Part shown: piece by piece, positions 18,192-26,604 of the stretch
How positions within the stretch are numbered: position 1 is the stretch's first letter
Layout of the letters: each line of letters opens with the position of its first letter
DNA from: Bacteroidota bacterium
GTDB taxonomy: Bacteria > Bacteroidota > Ignavibacteria > UBA10030 > F1-140-MAGs086
Assembly (NCBI GenBank): GCA_005792205.1
Contig: SXSO01000133.1
Coordinates: 1-38,509 of the forward strand
Reading direction: 5' to 3'
DNA length: 38,509 bases
Made by a program: the position numbers and the translations under genes
The notes under the pieces: generated by a model
Databases searched by the model: none
Told to the model about the DNA's origin: nothing
The model's input: the letters and a program-made list of their open reading frames with translations, nothing else

Positions 18192-19709
18192 TTACTCTAC
18201 TATTTCAATGGCAATTAAACTAACTTTCTTATCACTTTTTTGAACTCGCAAAAGAATTGAATCACCGTTTTTATGCGATTGTAAAACATTTGAAAAATCA
18301 TTTGTAGAATTTATTTTCGTTCCATCAGCATCAAGTATAATGTCATTTTTTTGAATTCCACGTTTTGCAGCTTCAGAAAATCCATCTACATTTGAAACAA
18401 GAATTCCGGAAGTAACTTCACGAGATTTTTTTTGTTCATCTGTAAGTGGTTTCAAAGTAAATCCAATTTTATCAAATGTTTTAGAAGAAATTTCTTCTGG
18501 TTTATTTTCGTTGTCTTGAGAGTTTTTATTTTGAGAAACATCTTTCTCGTCATCTCTTGATTTGAGTGCAACTTTTTTTATTATTTCTTTTTTATCTCTA
18601 AAAATTTTAAGTGCAACGGTTTCTCCCGGATGATGTTTTGCAATTTGGCTTTGAAGTTCATTTGCAGCATTTACTTCAATTCCATCCACAGAAATAATAA
18701 CGTCTCCTTGTTGAATTCCAGCACTTTCTCCTGCGCTTCCACTTTGTACAACTTGTACCAACACTCCTTGAACTTTTTCAAGACCAAGTGCTTTTGCCAT
18801 TGTTTCATCAATTGTCTGAATCTGCACTCCGATATATCCACGACTAACTTTTCCATGTTCAATTAAATCAGAGATAACTGATTCCATCAAATTAGAAGGA
18901 ATTGCAAAACCATATCCTTGATATCTTGCGTTTGTAGATGCAATTGCAGTATTTATTCCAATAAGTTCTCCATTTAAATTTACTAAAGCGCCACCGCTAT
19001 TCCCCGGATTTATTGCAGCATCTGTTTGAATAAAATTTTCAATTCCATATCCTTTTTCATCTTGAATTACACCGAGATTTCCTCGTCCAATTGCACTGAT
19101 AATTCCCGCAGTAACTGTTGATGTAAGTCCAAGTGGGTTTCCAACGGCTAATACAAATTCTCCAACTTCAGATAAATCAGAATTTCCAATTGCTGCTGCA
19201 GAAAGATCTGTTTCATCAATTTTAATCACAGCTAAATCAGTTGAAACATCTGTTCCAATAAGTTTTGCCGTATATTTTTTTTTGTTATCTAAAACAACTT
19301 CAATTCCATTTTCATTAGCATCATCTACAACATGATTGTTTGTTACAATATATCCATCTTTTCGTATAATAACCCCACTTCCACTTCCAATTTGTGGTTG
19401 CGATTTTATATCTGGAATATCAGGAAAAAATTTGAATAAATCATTTAGTTCATTCTCATGAACGTCTTTTGCTTTTGTTGTAACCGTAATGCTCACAACA
19501 GATGGTTTTATGATTTTAGAAATTTCCACAAAAGCATCAGATACGTTTTTTATTTGAAGATTTGATGTTTCATATTTTACATTTGTTTTTCGTTTAGGTT
19601 TTTCTTTTTCGTCTTTTGGAAAACTAAAAATTACAACTGCACTAAAAACAAGTATAATACATACTAATGATATTGAAACAATTAGATTTTTTTTTGAAAG
19701 ATTATTCAT
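18192..19709 (-). CDS. degQ: HtrA/DegQ-type periplasmic serine protease
   Basis: 505 aa. A single N-terminal membrane segment (about 9-30) acts as an anchor or signal. The trypsin-like domain carries the triad His126 (TNNHVVDDA), Asp158 (STDLAVIKID) and Ser238 (GNSGGALV). PDZ1 spans about 285-375 and a more divergent PDZ2 about 420-505, joined by a charged linker. It degrades or refolds damaged envelope proteins in the periplasm. Its ATG overlaps the 3' end of recO by 8 nt, and recO overlaps the histidine kinase gene, so the three genes are probably one transcript. degQ is used here for the Do-like two-PDZ type; degP is the same call. Confidence 0.92.
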   Translation of the reverse strand: MNNLSKKNLIVSISLVCIILVFSAVVIFSFPKDEKEKPKRKTNVKYETSNLQIKNVSDAFVEISKIIKPSVVSITVTTKAKDVHENELNDLFKFFPDIPDIKSQPQIGSGSGVIIRKDGYIVTNNHVVDDANENGIEVVLDNKKKYTAKLIGTDVSTDLAVIKIDETDLSAAAIGNSDLSEVGEFVLAVGNPLGLTSTVTAGIISAIGRGNLGVIQDEKGYGIENFIQTDAAINPGNSGGALVNLNGELIGINTAIASTNARYQGYGFAIPSNLMESVISDLIEHGKVSRGYIGVQIQTIDETMAKALGLEKVQGVLVQVVQSGSAGESAGIQQGDVIISVDGIEVNAANELQSQIAKHHPGETVALKIFRDKKEIIKKVALKSRDDEKDVSQNKNSQDNENKPEEISSKTFDKIGFTLKPLTDEQKKSREVTSGILVSNVDGFSEAAKRGIQKNDIILDADGTKINSTNDFSNVLQSHKNGDSILLRVQKSDKKVSLIAIEIVE

Positions 19710-20460
19710 AGATTTTATTAAACATTGTATTACTGAAATTTAAATTATGTTTATCAAAGTGAAATTTGAAATAAATATCTAAAAATTTTTGAAACTTTTG
19801 AAAGTCAGTTTTTTGAAACATTATTTTGTTGAAATTGTAATCAATTAACGTTTTTAGCTTTACAAAAGTTTCAGTTTCTATTTCAAATAGAGCCGAATTT
19901 TGTTGTTTACAATTTAAACAAATTGAACCGCCATTTTTGTAATCAAAAAAAATTTTTTTGTCAAGAAATTTAATTTCATTTTTACACGAAGTACAATTTT
20001 CAAACTGTATTTCAAATCCATTTATTTTTGCATATTCAAATTGAAATAAAATAAAAATTGTAAATATCGTTTCATTAGTAGATGAATCTAAATTTTTCAA
20101 AGTATTTGAAATCAAATTAAAAAGTGGTTCATTTTTTTCTTCTTCATGAGTTGTCTTTGCAACAATTTCCAAAATAGAAAATGCAATTAAAAGTTTTTCT
20201 AAATTATTTCTAATCTCCGGAAAAAAAAAGATGTTAGAACTTTCTGAAATAATTTGCAGTTTGCGTGAATCTTTCTTATGTATTATAACAGAACTTTGTG
20301 ACATAACTTCAAGCGAAGACCCAAATTTTGTTTTCAATTTTCTTGAACCTTTTGCAATTACACTTATTTTCCCAAAATCTTTTGTGAAAAAAGTTATGAT
20401 TTTACTTGATTCACCAAACTTTATTGATTTTAAAATTATTGCTTCTGTTTTGAAAATCAT
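19702..20460 (-). CDS. recO: DNA repair protein RecO
   Basis: 252 aa. The N-terminal OB-fold begins M-x-F-K-T-E-A-I-I-L and continues through KGSRK. A helical region follows, with a four-cysteine zinc site at Cys156, Cys159, Cys181 and Cys184. RecO loads RecA onto SSB-coated single-stranded DNA with RecR in the RecFOR pathway. Its ATG overlaps the kinase TGA by 4 nt (ATGA) and its own stop lies inside the start of the protease gene. The pairing with a sensor kinase and HtrA looks like operon packing rather than shared function. Confidence 0.93.
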   Translation of the reverse strand: MIFKTEAIILKSIKFGESSKIITFFTKDFGKISVIAKGSRKLKTKFGSSLEVMSQSSVIIHKKDSRKLQIISESSNIFFFPEIRNNLEKLLIAFSILEIVAKTTHEEEKNEPLFNLISNTLKNLDSSTNETIFTIFILFQFEYAKINGFEIQFENCTSCKNEIKFLDKKIFFDYKNGGSICLNCKQQNSALFEIETETFVKLKTLIDYNFNKIMFQKTDFQKFQKFLDIYFKFHFDKHNLNFSNTMFNKIYE

Positions 20461-21689
20461 TTGGGAAGTTTCATTTTAAAAGTAGTCCCAACTCCAATTT
20501 TACTTTCTTGCAATTCCAGTTTTCCTTTATGATAATCTTCAACGATTCGTTTTGCAAGTGAAAGTCCTAATCCCCAACCTCTTTCTTTCGTTGTGAAACC
20601 GGGAGTAAAAATTTGCTTTTTCAATTTTCCTTCAATTCCCTTTCCGCTATCTGATACTTCAATTTCAATAGATTTTTCTTTTTCTTCTGTTTTGAAATTT
20701 ATTTTTCCACTATTGTTTCCAATTGCGTCCAAAGAATTTTTTATCATATTTTCAAAAACCCATTCAATGAGTTCAAAATTGATTTTCGCATTTACAATAT
20801 TTTTGCTTTGAATTTGAAACTGAATATTTTTTGTTCCAAATTGTGAATTTCTTTTTTCAAAATAATTTTTTGTTCTTTGAATTATTTCAACAATGTTTTC
20901 AGTTTTTAAATTTTCTTTTGAGCCAATTTTTGAAAATCTCTCTGCAATTTTATTTAATCGTACCACATCATTTTCCATTTCTTGAATTTCTTCAGAAGCA
21001 AATTTTGACTTTAAAATTTCAATCCATCCATTTAAACTTGAAAGAGGAGTTCCAAGTTGATGTGCAGTTTCTTTTGACATTCCAATCCAAATTTTATTTT
21101 GCTCATTTCGTTTCACATAACTAAATCCCATATATGCGACGAATATAAATAAAATTCCAAGTGTAATTTCAACTATTGGAAGTTGTTCAAGTTTTTCTGT
21201 TGTGTTTTGAAGTTGCAATACAGTTTTTGATTCGCCATAATGTATTTTTTCTAAAACTGTGTCTGTAAAAAATTGTGTTGGTGTTGGTTTTACTTTCACT
21301 AAAATTGGCGGAATTTTTTCATCCATTTTTTTTGCAAGTTGAATGATATACATTGTATCGTTTTTAGAAAAAAGTTTTTCTATATCAAGATTTTTAAATC
21401 CTTTTACAATTTTTTCATTCGCATCTGTTTCAATCATTGGAAAATCAATTGATGGAATTATTTTATCAAAGAAAAATTGATAATCCAAATTTGGATCTTC
21501 TGAACTTGCAATATATTCTAATGTGTTTGCGTAGAGTATCGCAATTTTTTTTTCACTTCTTAAAATCTCTTGAACAACTTTTTGTAGATGAGAAACTATT
21601 ATTTGTGAGTAAATTAAAATTCCTACTGCTATCAAAAATGAAAATAGGAAAAGAAAAAATTTTATTTTAGTGGAAGAAACTCTTTGCAT
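20457..21689 (-). CDS. Orphan membrane sensor histidine kinase
   Basis: 410 aa. A membrane segment at about 10-32 and another at about 172-192 enclose a ~140-aa extracytoplasmic sensor region with no recognisable family. The HisKA box has the phospho-acceptor His210 (ETAHQLGTPLSSLNGW). The ATPase domain shows an N box (ENMIKNSLDAIG, about 314-324), a G1 box (SDSGKGIEG) and a G2 box (GWGLGLSLAKRI). No response regulator is adjacent, so its partner is encoded elsewhere. It is first in a coupled trio with recO and the HtrA-type protease. A near-consensus TAAATTTC lies a short way upstream of the ATG. An envelope-stress role is only a guess from the htrA linkage. Confidence 0.9.
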   Translation of the reverse strand: MQRVSSTKIKFFLFLFSFLIAVGILIYSQIIVSHLQKVVQEILRSEKKIAILYANTLEYIASSEDPNLDYQFFFDKIIPSIDFPMIETDANEKIVKGFKNLDIEKLFSKNDTMYIIQLAKKMDEKIPPILVKVKPTPTQFFTDTVLEKIHYGESKTVLQLQNTTEKLEQLPIVEITLGILFIFVAYMGFSYVKRNEQNKIWIGMSKETAHQLGTPLSSLNGWIEILKSKFASEEIQEMENDVVRLNKIAERFSKIGSKENLKTENIVEIIQRTKNYFEKRNSQFGTKNIQFQIQSKNIVNAKINFELIEWVFENMIKNSLDAIGNNSGKINFKTEEKEKSIEIEVSDSGKGIEGKLKKQIFTPGFTTKERGWGLGLSLAKRIVEDYHKGKLELQESKIGVGTTFKMKLPK

Positions 21690-21734
21690 AAAGTATTGTG
21701 AAATTTACAATAAAAATAAATTTTTCATAAAACG

Positions 21735-21770
21735 AAAAAAGGACATTGTAAATTTTCCAATGTCCTTTTT
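21735..21770 (-). terminator. Rho-independent terminator after secF
   Basis: The arms GGACATTG (21741-21748) and CAATGTCC (21758-21765) pair perfectly around a 9-nt loop, with an A run on one side and a T run on the other, extending the stem to 13 bp. It lies 19 nt past the secF stop on the minus strand and upstream of the kinase gene, so it separates the two units. The flanking runs make it potentially bidirectional. Confidence 0.88.
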
Positions 21771-21788
21771 AATAAAAAGTAATACACT

Positions 21789-22718
21789 TTATTTTATCAA
21801 CTCACCTGATTTTTTAGTTCTCTTTTCAATATACTCCAAAACAACTGCGCTTGCGATATAAATTGAAGAATAGCTTCCTGTAACAATTCCAAATGTCAAA
21901 GCAAAGGCAAAGCCGCGATTTACTTCTCCTCCAAAAAGAAATATTACAAACACAACAAGAAAAATTGTTCCAGAAGTTATAATTGTTCGACTAAGTGTTT
22001 CATTTAAACTTTTATTCATCACATCAAATAAACTCATTGTGCGATGAATTTTTTGGTTTTCTCTAATTCTATCAAAAATAACAACGGTATCATTTACCGA
22101 AAGACCAACAAGCGTAAGAAGTGCTGCAATCATATTTTGATCAATTTCAAAATTTGTAAATGGAGTTAATCCATCCAAAAGCGAAATTACTCCAAGCGTT
22201 ACAATTACATCATGAAATAATGCTACAACGGCACCTATTCCATAAATAAATTTAAACCTAATTCCTATATAAATCAATATTGCAAAAAGCGAAACAACAA
22301 TCGCGTAAATTGCATTTGTTCTAAGTTCGCTTCCAACTTTGGGACCAATTTTTTGCTCTTGTAAAATTTTAGATGGATTTTTTGGAAATGACGTTTGAAG
22401 CGTAGAAACAATTTCATCAGCAACAGAATTTCCTTTTCCCTCTTTCGGCGTACGAATTAAAATTTTATTTTCCTCTCCATATTCTTTAATTTCCACTTGT
22501 TCAAAGTTGGCTTTTTGCATTGCATTTCTTATTTCAAAAATATTTGGCGGTGTTTGAAATTCCATAATTACTTCTGTTCCACCAAGGAAATCAATTCCAA
22601 AACCAATTCCTTTTGTAAAAAGTGATACTAATCCAATAATGATAACCAAAAGCGAACTCGTAAACCACATTTTTCGCTTTCCCATAAAATCTATATTTGT
22701 TTGTTTAAATAATCTCAT
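21789..22718 (-). CDS. secF: Protein translocase subunit SecF
   Basis: 309 aa, six membrane segments with one large periplasmic loop after the first. Signatures are GIGFGIDFLGGTEV near the start and TLVGLSVNDTVVIFDRIREN in the fourth-fifth membrane segment region. With SecD it uses the proton-motive force to complete Sec-dependent export, which supplies the T9SS cargo seen in this window. It follows secD by 22 nt and ends at a strong terminator. The gene is separate from secD; most Bacteroidia carry a fused secDF. Confidence 0.95.
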   Translation of the reverse strand: MRLFKQTNIDFMGKRKMWFTSSLLVIIIGLVSLFTKGIGFGIDFLGGTEVIMEFQTPPNIFEIRNAMQKANFEQVEIKEYGEENKILIRTPKEGKGNSVADEIVSTLQTSFPKNPSKILQEQKIGPKVGSELRTNAIYAIVVSLFAILIYIGIRFKFIYGIGAVVALFHDVIVTLGVISLLDGLTPFTNFEIDQNMIAALLTLVGLSVNDTVVIFDRIRENQKIHRTMSLFDVMNKSLNETLSRTIITSGTIFLVVFVIFLFGGEVNRGFAFALTFGIVTGSYSSIYIASAVVLEYIEKRTKKSGELIK

Positions 22719-22740
22719 AACATAATTGAATAAATAAAAA

Positions 22741-24531
22741 TTATCCGAAACTTACTGTTCTTCCTGTACTTAAAATAGAATTAAAAATAATATGTGTAAC
22801 CCAAATTGCGGTTATCATACTTACAACAATTCCAATCATAAGAGTTAAAGCAAAACCTTGAATTGATCCTGAACCGAATTGAAAAAGTACAACGGCAGTA
22901 ATAAATGTAGTAACGTTTGAATCAAAAATTGCGGTAAATGCTTTTTTGTATCCCGCATCAATTGATGCTCTTAACGTTTTTCCAGTTGTCATTTCTTCAT
23001 GAATTCTTTCATTGATTAAAACATTTGCATCAACAGCAACCGCCATACTTAAAATAATTCCTGCAATTCCGGGAAGTGTTAATGTTCCATCAAAAGTACT
23101 CAAAAGAATAAGTGTAAATAAGATATTTATTATTAATGCAAAATTTGCAATAACTCCTGAAAAATTGTAATACACAATCATAAATAAAACTGTAAGTACT
23201 AATGCTAATATAGAAGCAAATACTCCTTTTTGAATTGAATCGGCTCCTAAAGATGCTCCAACACTTTGTTGTTCAATGATTTCAACGGGTGCCGGAAGTG
23301 CTCCTGCTTTTAAAACGATTTCTAAAACATTTGCTTCTTTAATATCCATTCCTTCTATTTGAGAACCACCACCACTAATTTTTGAGCGAACAGTTGGAGC
23401 AGAATAGACGGAATTATCAAGTAAAATTGCTATTCGTTTATTTAGGTTTGCTCCTGTAATTCTTGCCCAATCTCTTGCTCCCTCTGAATTCATTTGCATA
23501 TTTACAACAGGTTGATTTAATACAAAATCAACTTTTGCGTTTTCAACAACTCCTCCCGTTAATTCAGGTTCAAGTTTGGTAGAATATAAAGAAAAAAATC
23601 TTTTACCTTTATCATTTGTTCCAATTGGTTTTGCTGACCAATGAAATTGCATATCATTATCTGACAAAATTTTTTGGACTTCAGGAAGAGCTAAAACTTT
23701 ATTTACGCTATCTTTATCTTGTTCCAAGACAAAACCTTCGTTGCCATTTTGTTGCGGTGGTTGAACAAGAACATAAAATGGAGATTCTCTTTTAATTTCT
23801 TCTTCTGATTTTTCCTTTTTTGTCGTTGAAGATGTCGTATCTTTTTTTGTTGTATCTACTTTTATTGTAGTATCAACACCATAACGAGTCATAAGAATTC
23901 CGTTTATTCCTTCATAAACTTTGGCAATGGATTCTATTTCTTTTAAAATTTTAAACTCTAAAAGAGCGGTTCCTTGAAGAAGAGTTCTCACTTGTCTTTG
24001 ATCTTTTATTCCCGCAAGTTCAACGATGATTCTATTGTTTCCTTGTTTTTGAATTGTTGGTTCAGAAACTCCAAATTGATCCACTCTATTTCGGATAATT
24101 TCAAGACCTCTTTCTATTGCATTTTCTGATTCTTTTGTAAGACGAGCAATAATTTCATTATCACTTTCTTGTGGCGTATTGCTAAAATAAAAAGCAAAAT
24201 TTGTATTTTCGTTTTTCAACTCATTTTGTAGAGAAGAAATTGGATTTACATCGTTTTCTTTTACGTCTTTTCTCACTTTATCAATTATTTTTTGAAATTT
24301 TGCATCTTTGTTTTGAGCAATGTTTTCAAACATTTTGACAATATCAACCTCTAATACTACTCGCATTCCTCCTTGCAAATCAAGTCCAAGCTTTAACGGT
24401 GTGATGTTTTCAATTTTTTCATTTGATTCGCTTATTCCAATAAATTGACTTATCGGTATCCAAAAAAAATACCCAATTCCTAAAAGCGTTACAAGTGTTA
24501 TGAATATAATTCTATTTCTATACGTCTTCAC
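22741..24531 (-). CDS. secD: Protein translocase subunit SecD
   Basis: 596 aa. One N-terminal membrane segment, then the periplasmic P1 region starting with GLDLQGGMRVVLEVD, then a five-helix membrane domain with VAVDANVLINERIHEEM. It starts with GTG at 24531 preceded by GGAG about 10 nt upstream, one of the few clear Shine-Dalgarno sequences here. A low-complexity T/K/S-rich insert lies in the middle of P1 (around 220-245). It forms an operon with secF and drives the late step of Sec export. Confidence 0.95.
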   Translation of the reverse strand: MKTYRNRIIFITLVTLLGIGYFFWIPISQFIGISESNEKIENITPLKLGLDLQGGMRVVLEVDIVKMFENIAQNKDAKFQKIIDKVRKDVKENDVNPISSLQNELKNENTNFAFYFSNTPQESDNEIIARLTKESENAIERGLEIIRNRVDQFGVSEPTIQKQGNNRIIVELAGIKDQRQVRTLLQGTALLEFKILKEIESIAKVYEGINGILMTRYGVDTTIKVDTTKKDTTSSTTKKEKSEEEIKRESPFYVLVQPPQQNGNEGFVLEQDKDSVNKVLALPEVQKILSDNDMQFHWSAKPIGTNDKGKRFFSLYSTKLEPELTGGVVENAKVDFVLNQPVVNMQMNSEGARDWARITGANLNKRIAILLDNSVYSAPTVRSKISGGGSQIEGMDIKEANVLEIVLKAGALPAPVEIIEQQSVGASLGADSIQKGVFASILALVLTVLFMIVYYNFSGVIANFALIINILFTLILLSTFDGTLTLPGIAGIILSMAVAVDANVLINERIHEEMTTGKTLRASIDAGYKKAFTAIFDSNVTTFITAVVLFQFGSGSIQGFALTLMIGIVVSMITAIWVTHIIFNSILSTGRTVSFG

Positions 24532-24580
24532 AATAATTTACTCCATAAAGTTAGATAATAAAAAATTTAAAAAATGTTGT

Positions 24581-24588
24581 CAAATATA
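24581..24588 (-). promoter_or_regulatory. Putative -7 box (TATATTTG) for secD-secF
   Basis: Exact TAnnTTTG match on the minus strand in the 79-nt gap between the mqnD stop and the secD GTG, about 50 nt ahead of the start codon. A -33 element is not obvious. Confidence 0.45.
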
Positions 24589-24610
24589 CATTTTTTTTGA
24601 GTAAAAAATT

Positions 24611-25447
24611 TCAAATTAGGTTTATTTCTGTAAAATTTGAAATCAATTTTTTTTCTTTTGCAAGCTTAAATAAAAGTTCAAGAGATTGTTTTCCTATTTC
24701 TCCCATTGAAATTGTGAGTTCATTTACATACATTTTCACAAATTTTTCACCTAACTTACTGTCAATTCCGCGTCCCCATTGCATTGAATATGGAATTGAT
24801 TCGCTTTGATGAGTGTATCCAAAATGAATACTTTCTTTTAATCCAAATGAAATTTTCTTTGCAAGTTCAATTCCCAAATCTTTTCTTACAACATCAAGTC
24901 CAAGTGGAAGTGGAAGTCCATTTGTTTTTTCATTCCAAAGTTCTCCAAAATCCAAAATTTTGTTGAACCCTTCATCTTTGTAAGTCAATTGTCCTTCGTG
25001 AATTAGAAGTCCCGCATCAAACGTTTCATCGTTTACTTTATTCATAATTTCATCAAATGGAATGTCTGTATTTTCTATGTCTTCGCAAAAAATTTTAAAG
25101 AGCAACGTTGCTGTTGTAAGTTTTCCGGGAGTTGCAATTTTTTTTCCTTTCAATTCTGAAAGTGATTTATATTTTTTAGAGACAATCACGGGACCATAAT
25201 TTTCTCCAAAACTTCCTCCTGTTTCCATTATCCAATATTTATCTTCTACAAATGGATATGTGTGTGCAGAAATCGCAGTAACTTCAAGATCTCCTTCCAT
25301 TGCTCTTTGATTTAAGGTTTGAATATCTTCAAGTTGGTGTTTGATTTTCACACCTTCAATTTTTACTTTTCCACTTGAAAGTCCAAAAAACATAAACGCA
25401 TCATCAGGATCTGGAGAATGTCCAACACGAATAATTTTTTCTGTCAT
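24611..25447 (-). CDS. mqnD: MqnA/MqnD-family enzyme of futalosine menaquinone pathway (probable MqnD)
   Basis: 278 aa, periplasmic-binding-protein-like fold without a signal peptide. The opening RVGHSPDPDDAFMFFGL corresponds to the S-P-C/D-x-D-x-F segment of the MqnD family (COG2107), and the internal GKKIATPGKLTTATLLF and LIHEGQLTYKDEG blocks fit. MqnD converts cyclic dehypoxanthinyl futalosine to 1,4-dihydroxy-6-naphthoate. Its ATG overlaps the menG TGA by 4 nt (ATGA), so the pair is coupled and both genes serve menaquinone synthesis. The first motif departs from classical MqnD (SPCPND), so an MqnA-like or otherwise divergent role remains possible. Confidence 0.8.
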   Translation of the reverse strand: MTEKIIRVGHSPDPDDAFMFFGLSSGKVKIEGVKIKHQLEDIQTLNQRAMEGDLEVTAISAHTYPFVEDKYWIMETGGSFGENYGPVIVSKKYKSLSELKGKKIATPGKLTTATLLFKIFCEDIENTDIPFDEIMNKVNDETFDAGLLIHEGQLTYKDEGFNKILDFGELWNEKTNGLPLPLGLDVVRKDLGIELAKKISFGLKESIHFGYTHQSESIPYSMQWGRGIDSKLGEKFVKMYVNELTISMGEIGKQSLELLFKLAKEKKLISNFTEINLI

Positions 25448-26172
25448 GATTTTTTTACTAAATAAATTGTTGCAATGCCAAATGTAAGTTGAAATTCTTT
25501 CCCTTCTTTGAAACCAATCTCATTTAAGATGTTTAAAAAATCTTTTCTATCGGGAAAACTTAAAACTGTATTTGGAAGATATTTATATGCATCAAAATTT
25601 TTTGAAATTATTTTTCCAATAAGCGGTAAAATGTGTTTGAAATAAAAAAAATAAATTTGTTTGAATAAAAATATTTTTGGTTTAGAAAATTCTAAAACCA
25701 AAAACACACCATTTTTTTTTAACACACGATAAATTTCTAAAAGTCCCTTTTTCAAGTTAGAAAAATTGCGTACTCCAAATGCAACAATCACAGAATCAAA
25801 ACTTTCATTTTCAAACTTTAAATTTTCTGCAGCACAAACTTGAAGTTCAATTGTCTTGGAAAAATTTTTTGCTTCAATTTTTTGCTTTCCAATTTCAAGC
25901 ATTTTTTCAGCAACATCAAGTCCAATAATTTTTTCGGGATTTAATTTCATTGCTTCAATTGAAAAATCACAAGTTCCACAAGCGATATCTAATATTTTTT
26001 TGGGAGAAAATTTTTCCAAAATTTTAATTGCTTTTCTTCTCCATAAAATATCTATTCCAAAACTCAAAGTATGATTTAATATATCATAACTTGAAGAAAT
26101 GGAATTGAACATCTCTTTTATTTCGGTTTGCTTTTGTGTTTCTGATGTTTGAATTTCAAAAAAATTTTGCAA
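25444..26172 (-). CDS. ubiE: Demethylmenaquinone methyltransferase (MenG/UbiE)
   Basis: 242 aa class I SAM methyltransferase doing the last step of menaquinone synthesis. Signatures are MFNSISSSYDILNHTLSFGIDILWRRKAI at the N terminus, the SAM loop DIACGTCDFS, AFGVRNFSNLKKGL, and the E-F-S-K-P motif. The first in-frame start is TTG at 26172, with a stop four codons further up; the next ATG (26112) would cut into the conserved N terminus, so TTG or an unusual downstream codon must be used. A TATCTTTG box overlaps this TTG. It is divergent from panD (66-nt gap) and overlaps mqnD. Confidence 0.9.
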   Translation of the reverse strand: MQNFFEIQTSETQKQTEIKEMFNSISSSYDILNHTLSFGIDILWRRKAIKILEKFSPKKILDIACGTCDFSIEAMKLNPEKIIGLDVAEKMLEIGKQKIEAKNFSKTIELQVCAAENLKFENESFDSVIVAFGVRNFSNLKKGLLEIYRVLKKNGVFLVLEFSKPKIFLFKQIYFFYFKHILPLIGKIISKNFDAYKYLPNTVLSFPDRKDFLNILNEIGFKEGKEFQLTFGIATIYLVKKS

Positions 26173-26177
26173 AGATA
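26170..26177 (-). promoter_or_regulatory. Possible -7 box (TATCTTTG) overlapping the menG start
   Basis: Matches TAnnTTTG on the minus strand but includes the TTG that is the first possible start codon of menG. If it is real, the transcript would begin about 7 nt inside the annotated frame and translation would have to start further in. Either the box is chance or the start is wrong. Confidence 0.25.
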
Positions 26178-26215
26178 CTTAAAAATGTTCTTTTATAATT
26201 TTGAAAAATTCTTAG

Positions 26216-26223
26216 TAACTTTG
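26216..26223 (+). promoter_or_regulatory. Putative -7 box (TAACTTTG) for panD
   Basis: Exact TAnnTTTG match 15 nt before the panD ATG, predicting a very short leader of about 9 nt. A TTTTG lies 12 nt upstream, shorter than the usual spacing to -33. Confidence 0.45.
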
Positions 26224-26238
26224 ACTAAATTTTTTTAA

Positions 26239-26604
26239 ATGCGATTTTCACTTCATTCAAAAATTCACAAAGCAACAGTTACAGAAGCCAATGTAAACTA
26301 TGTTGGAAGCATCACAATTGATATTGATTTAATTGAGAAAGTCGGTTTTTTTATTGGCGAAAAAGTATTGGTCACAAGCAATACAAGTGGAGCAAGATTG
26401 GAAACATATGTTGTTGCGGGAGAAAGAAATTTAGGAACAGTTTGCATAAATGGTGCCGCTGCTCATTTGATAAAAGAAGGAGAAGAAATAATTATTATGG
26501 GATTTGAATTAAGCGATAAACCAATCGTTCCGACTGTGATTCTTGTTGATAAAAATAATAAGTTTGTAAAATATTTGCAAGAAAAACCTAATCAAAAAAT
26601 TTAA
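26239..26604 (+). CDS. panD: Aspartate 1-decarboxylase precursor
   Basis: 121 aa. It makes beta-alanine for pantothenate and CoA. The self-cleavage site is Gly23-Ser24 (Y-V-G-S-I), which would give a pyruvoyl group on Ser24. Lys8 in the HSKIHKATVT segment, Arg53 and Tyr56-57 in GARLETYV, and the NGAAAH loop are all conserved, so the enzyme looks active. Its TAA stop (26602-26604) shares the palindrome TTAA with the stop of the convergent restriction gene, and no terminator separates them. Confidence 0.95.
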   Translation: MRFSLHSKIHKATVTEANVNYVGSITIDIDLIEKVGFFIGEKVLVTSNTSGARLETYVVAGERNLGTVCINGAAAHLIKEGEEIIIMGFELSDKPIVPTVILVDKNNKFVKYLQEKPNQKI

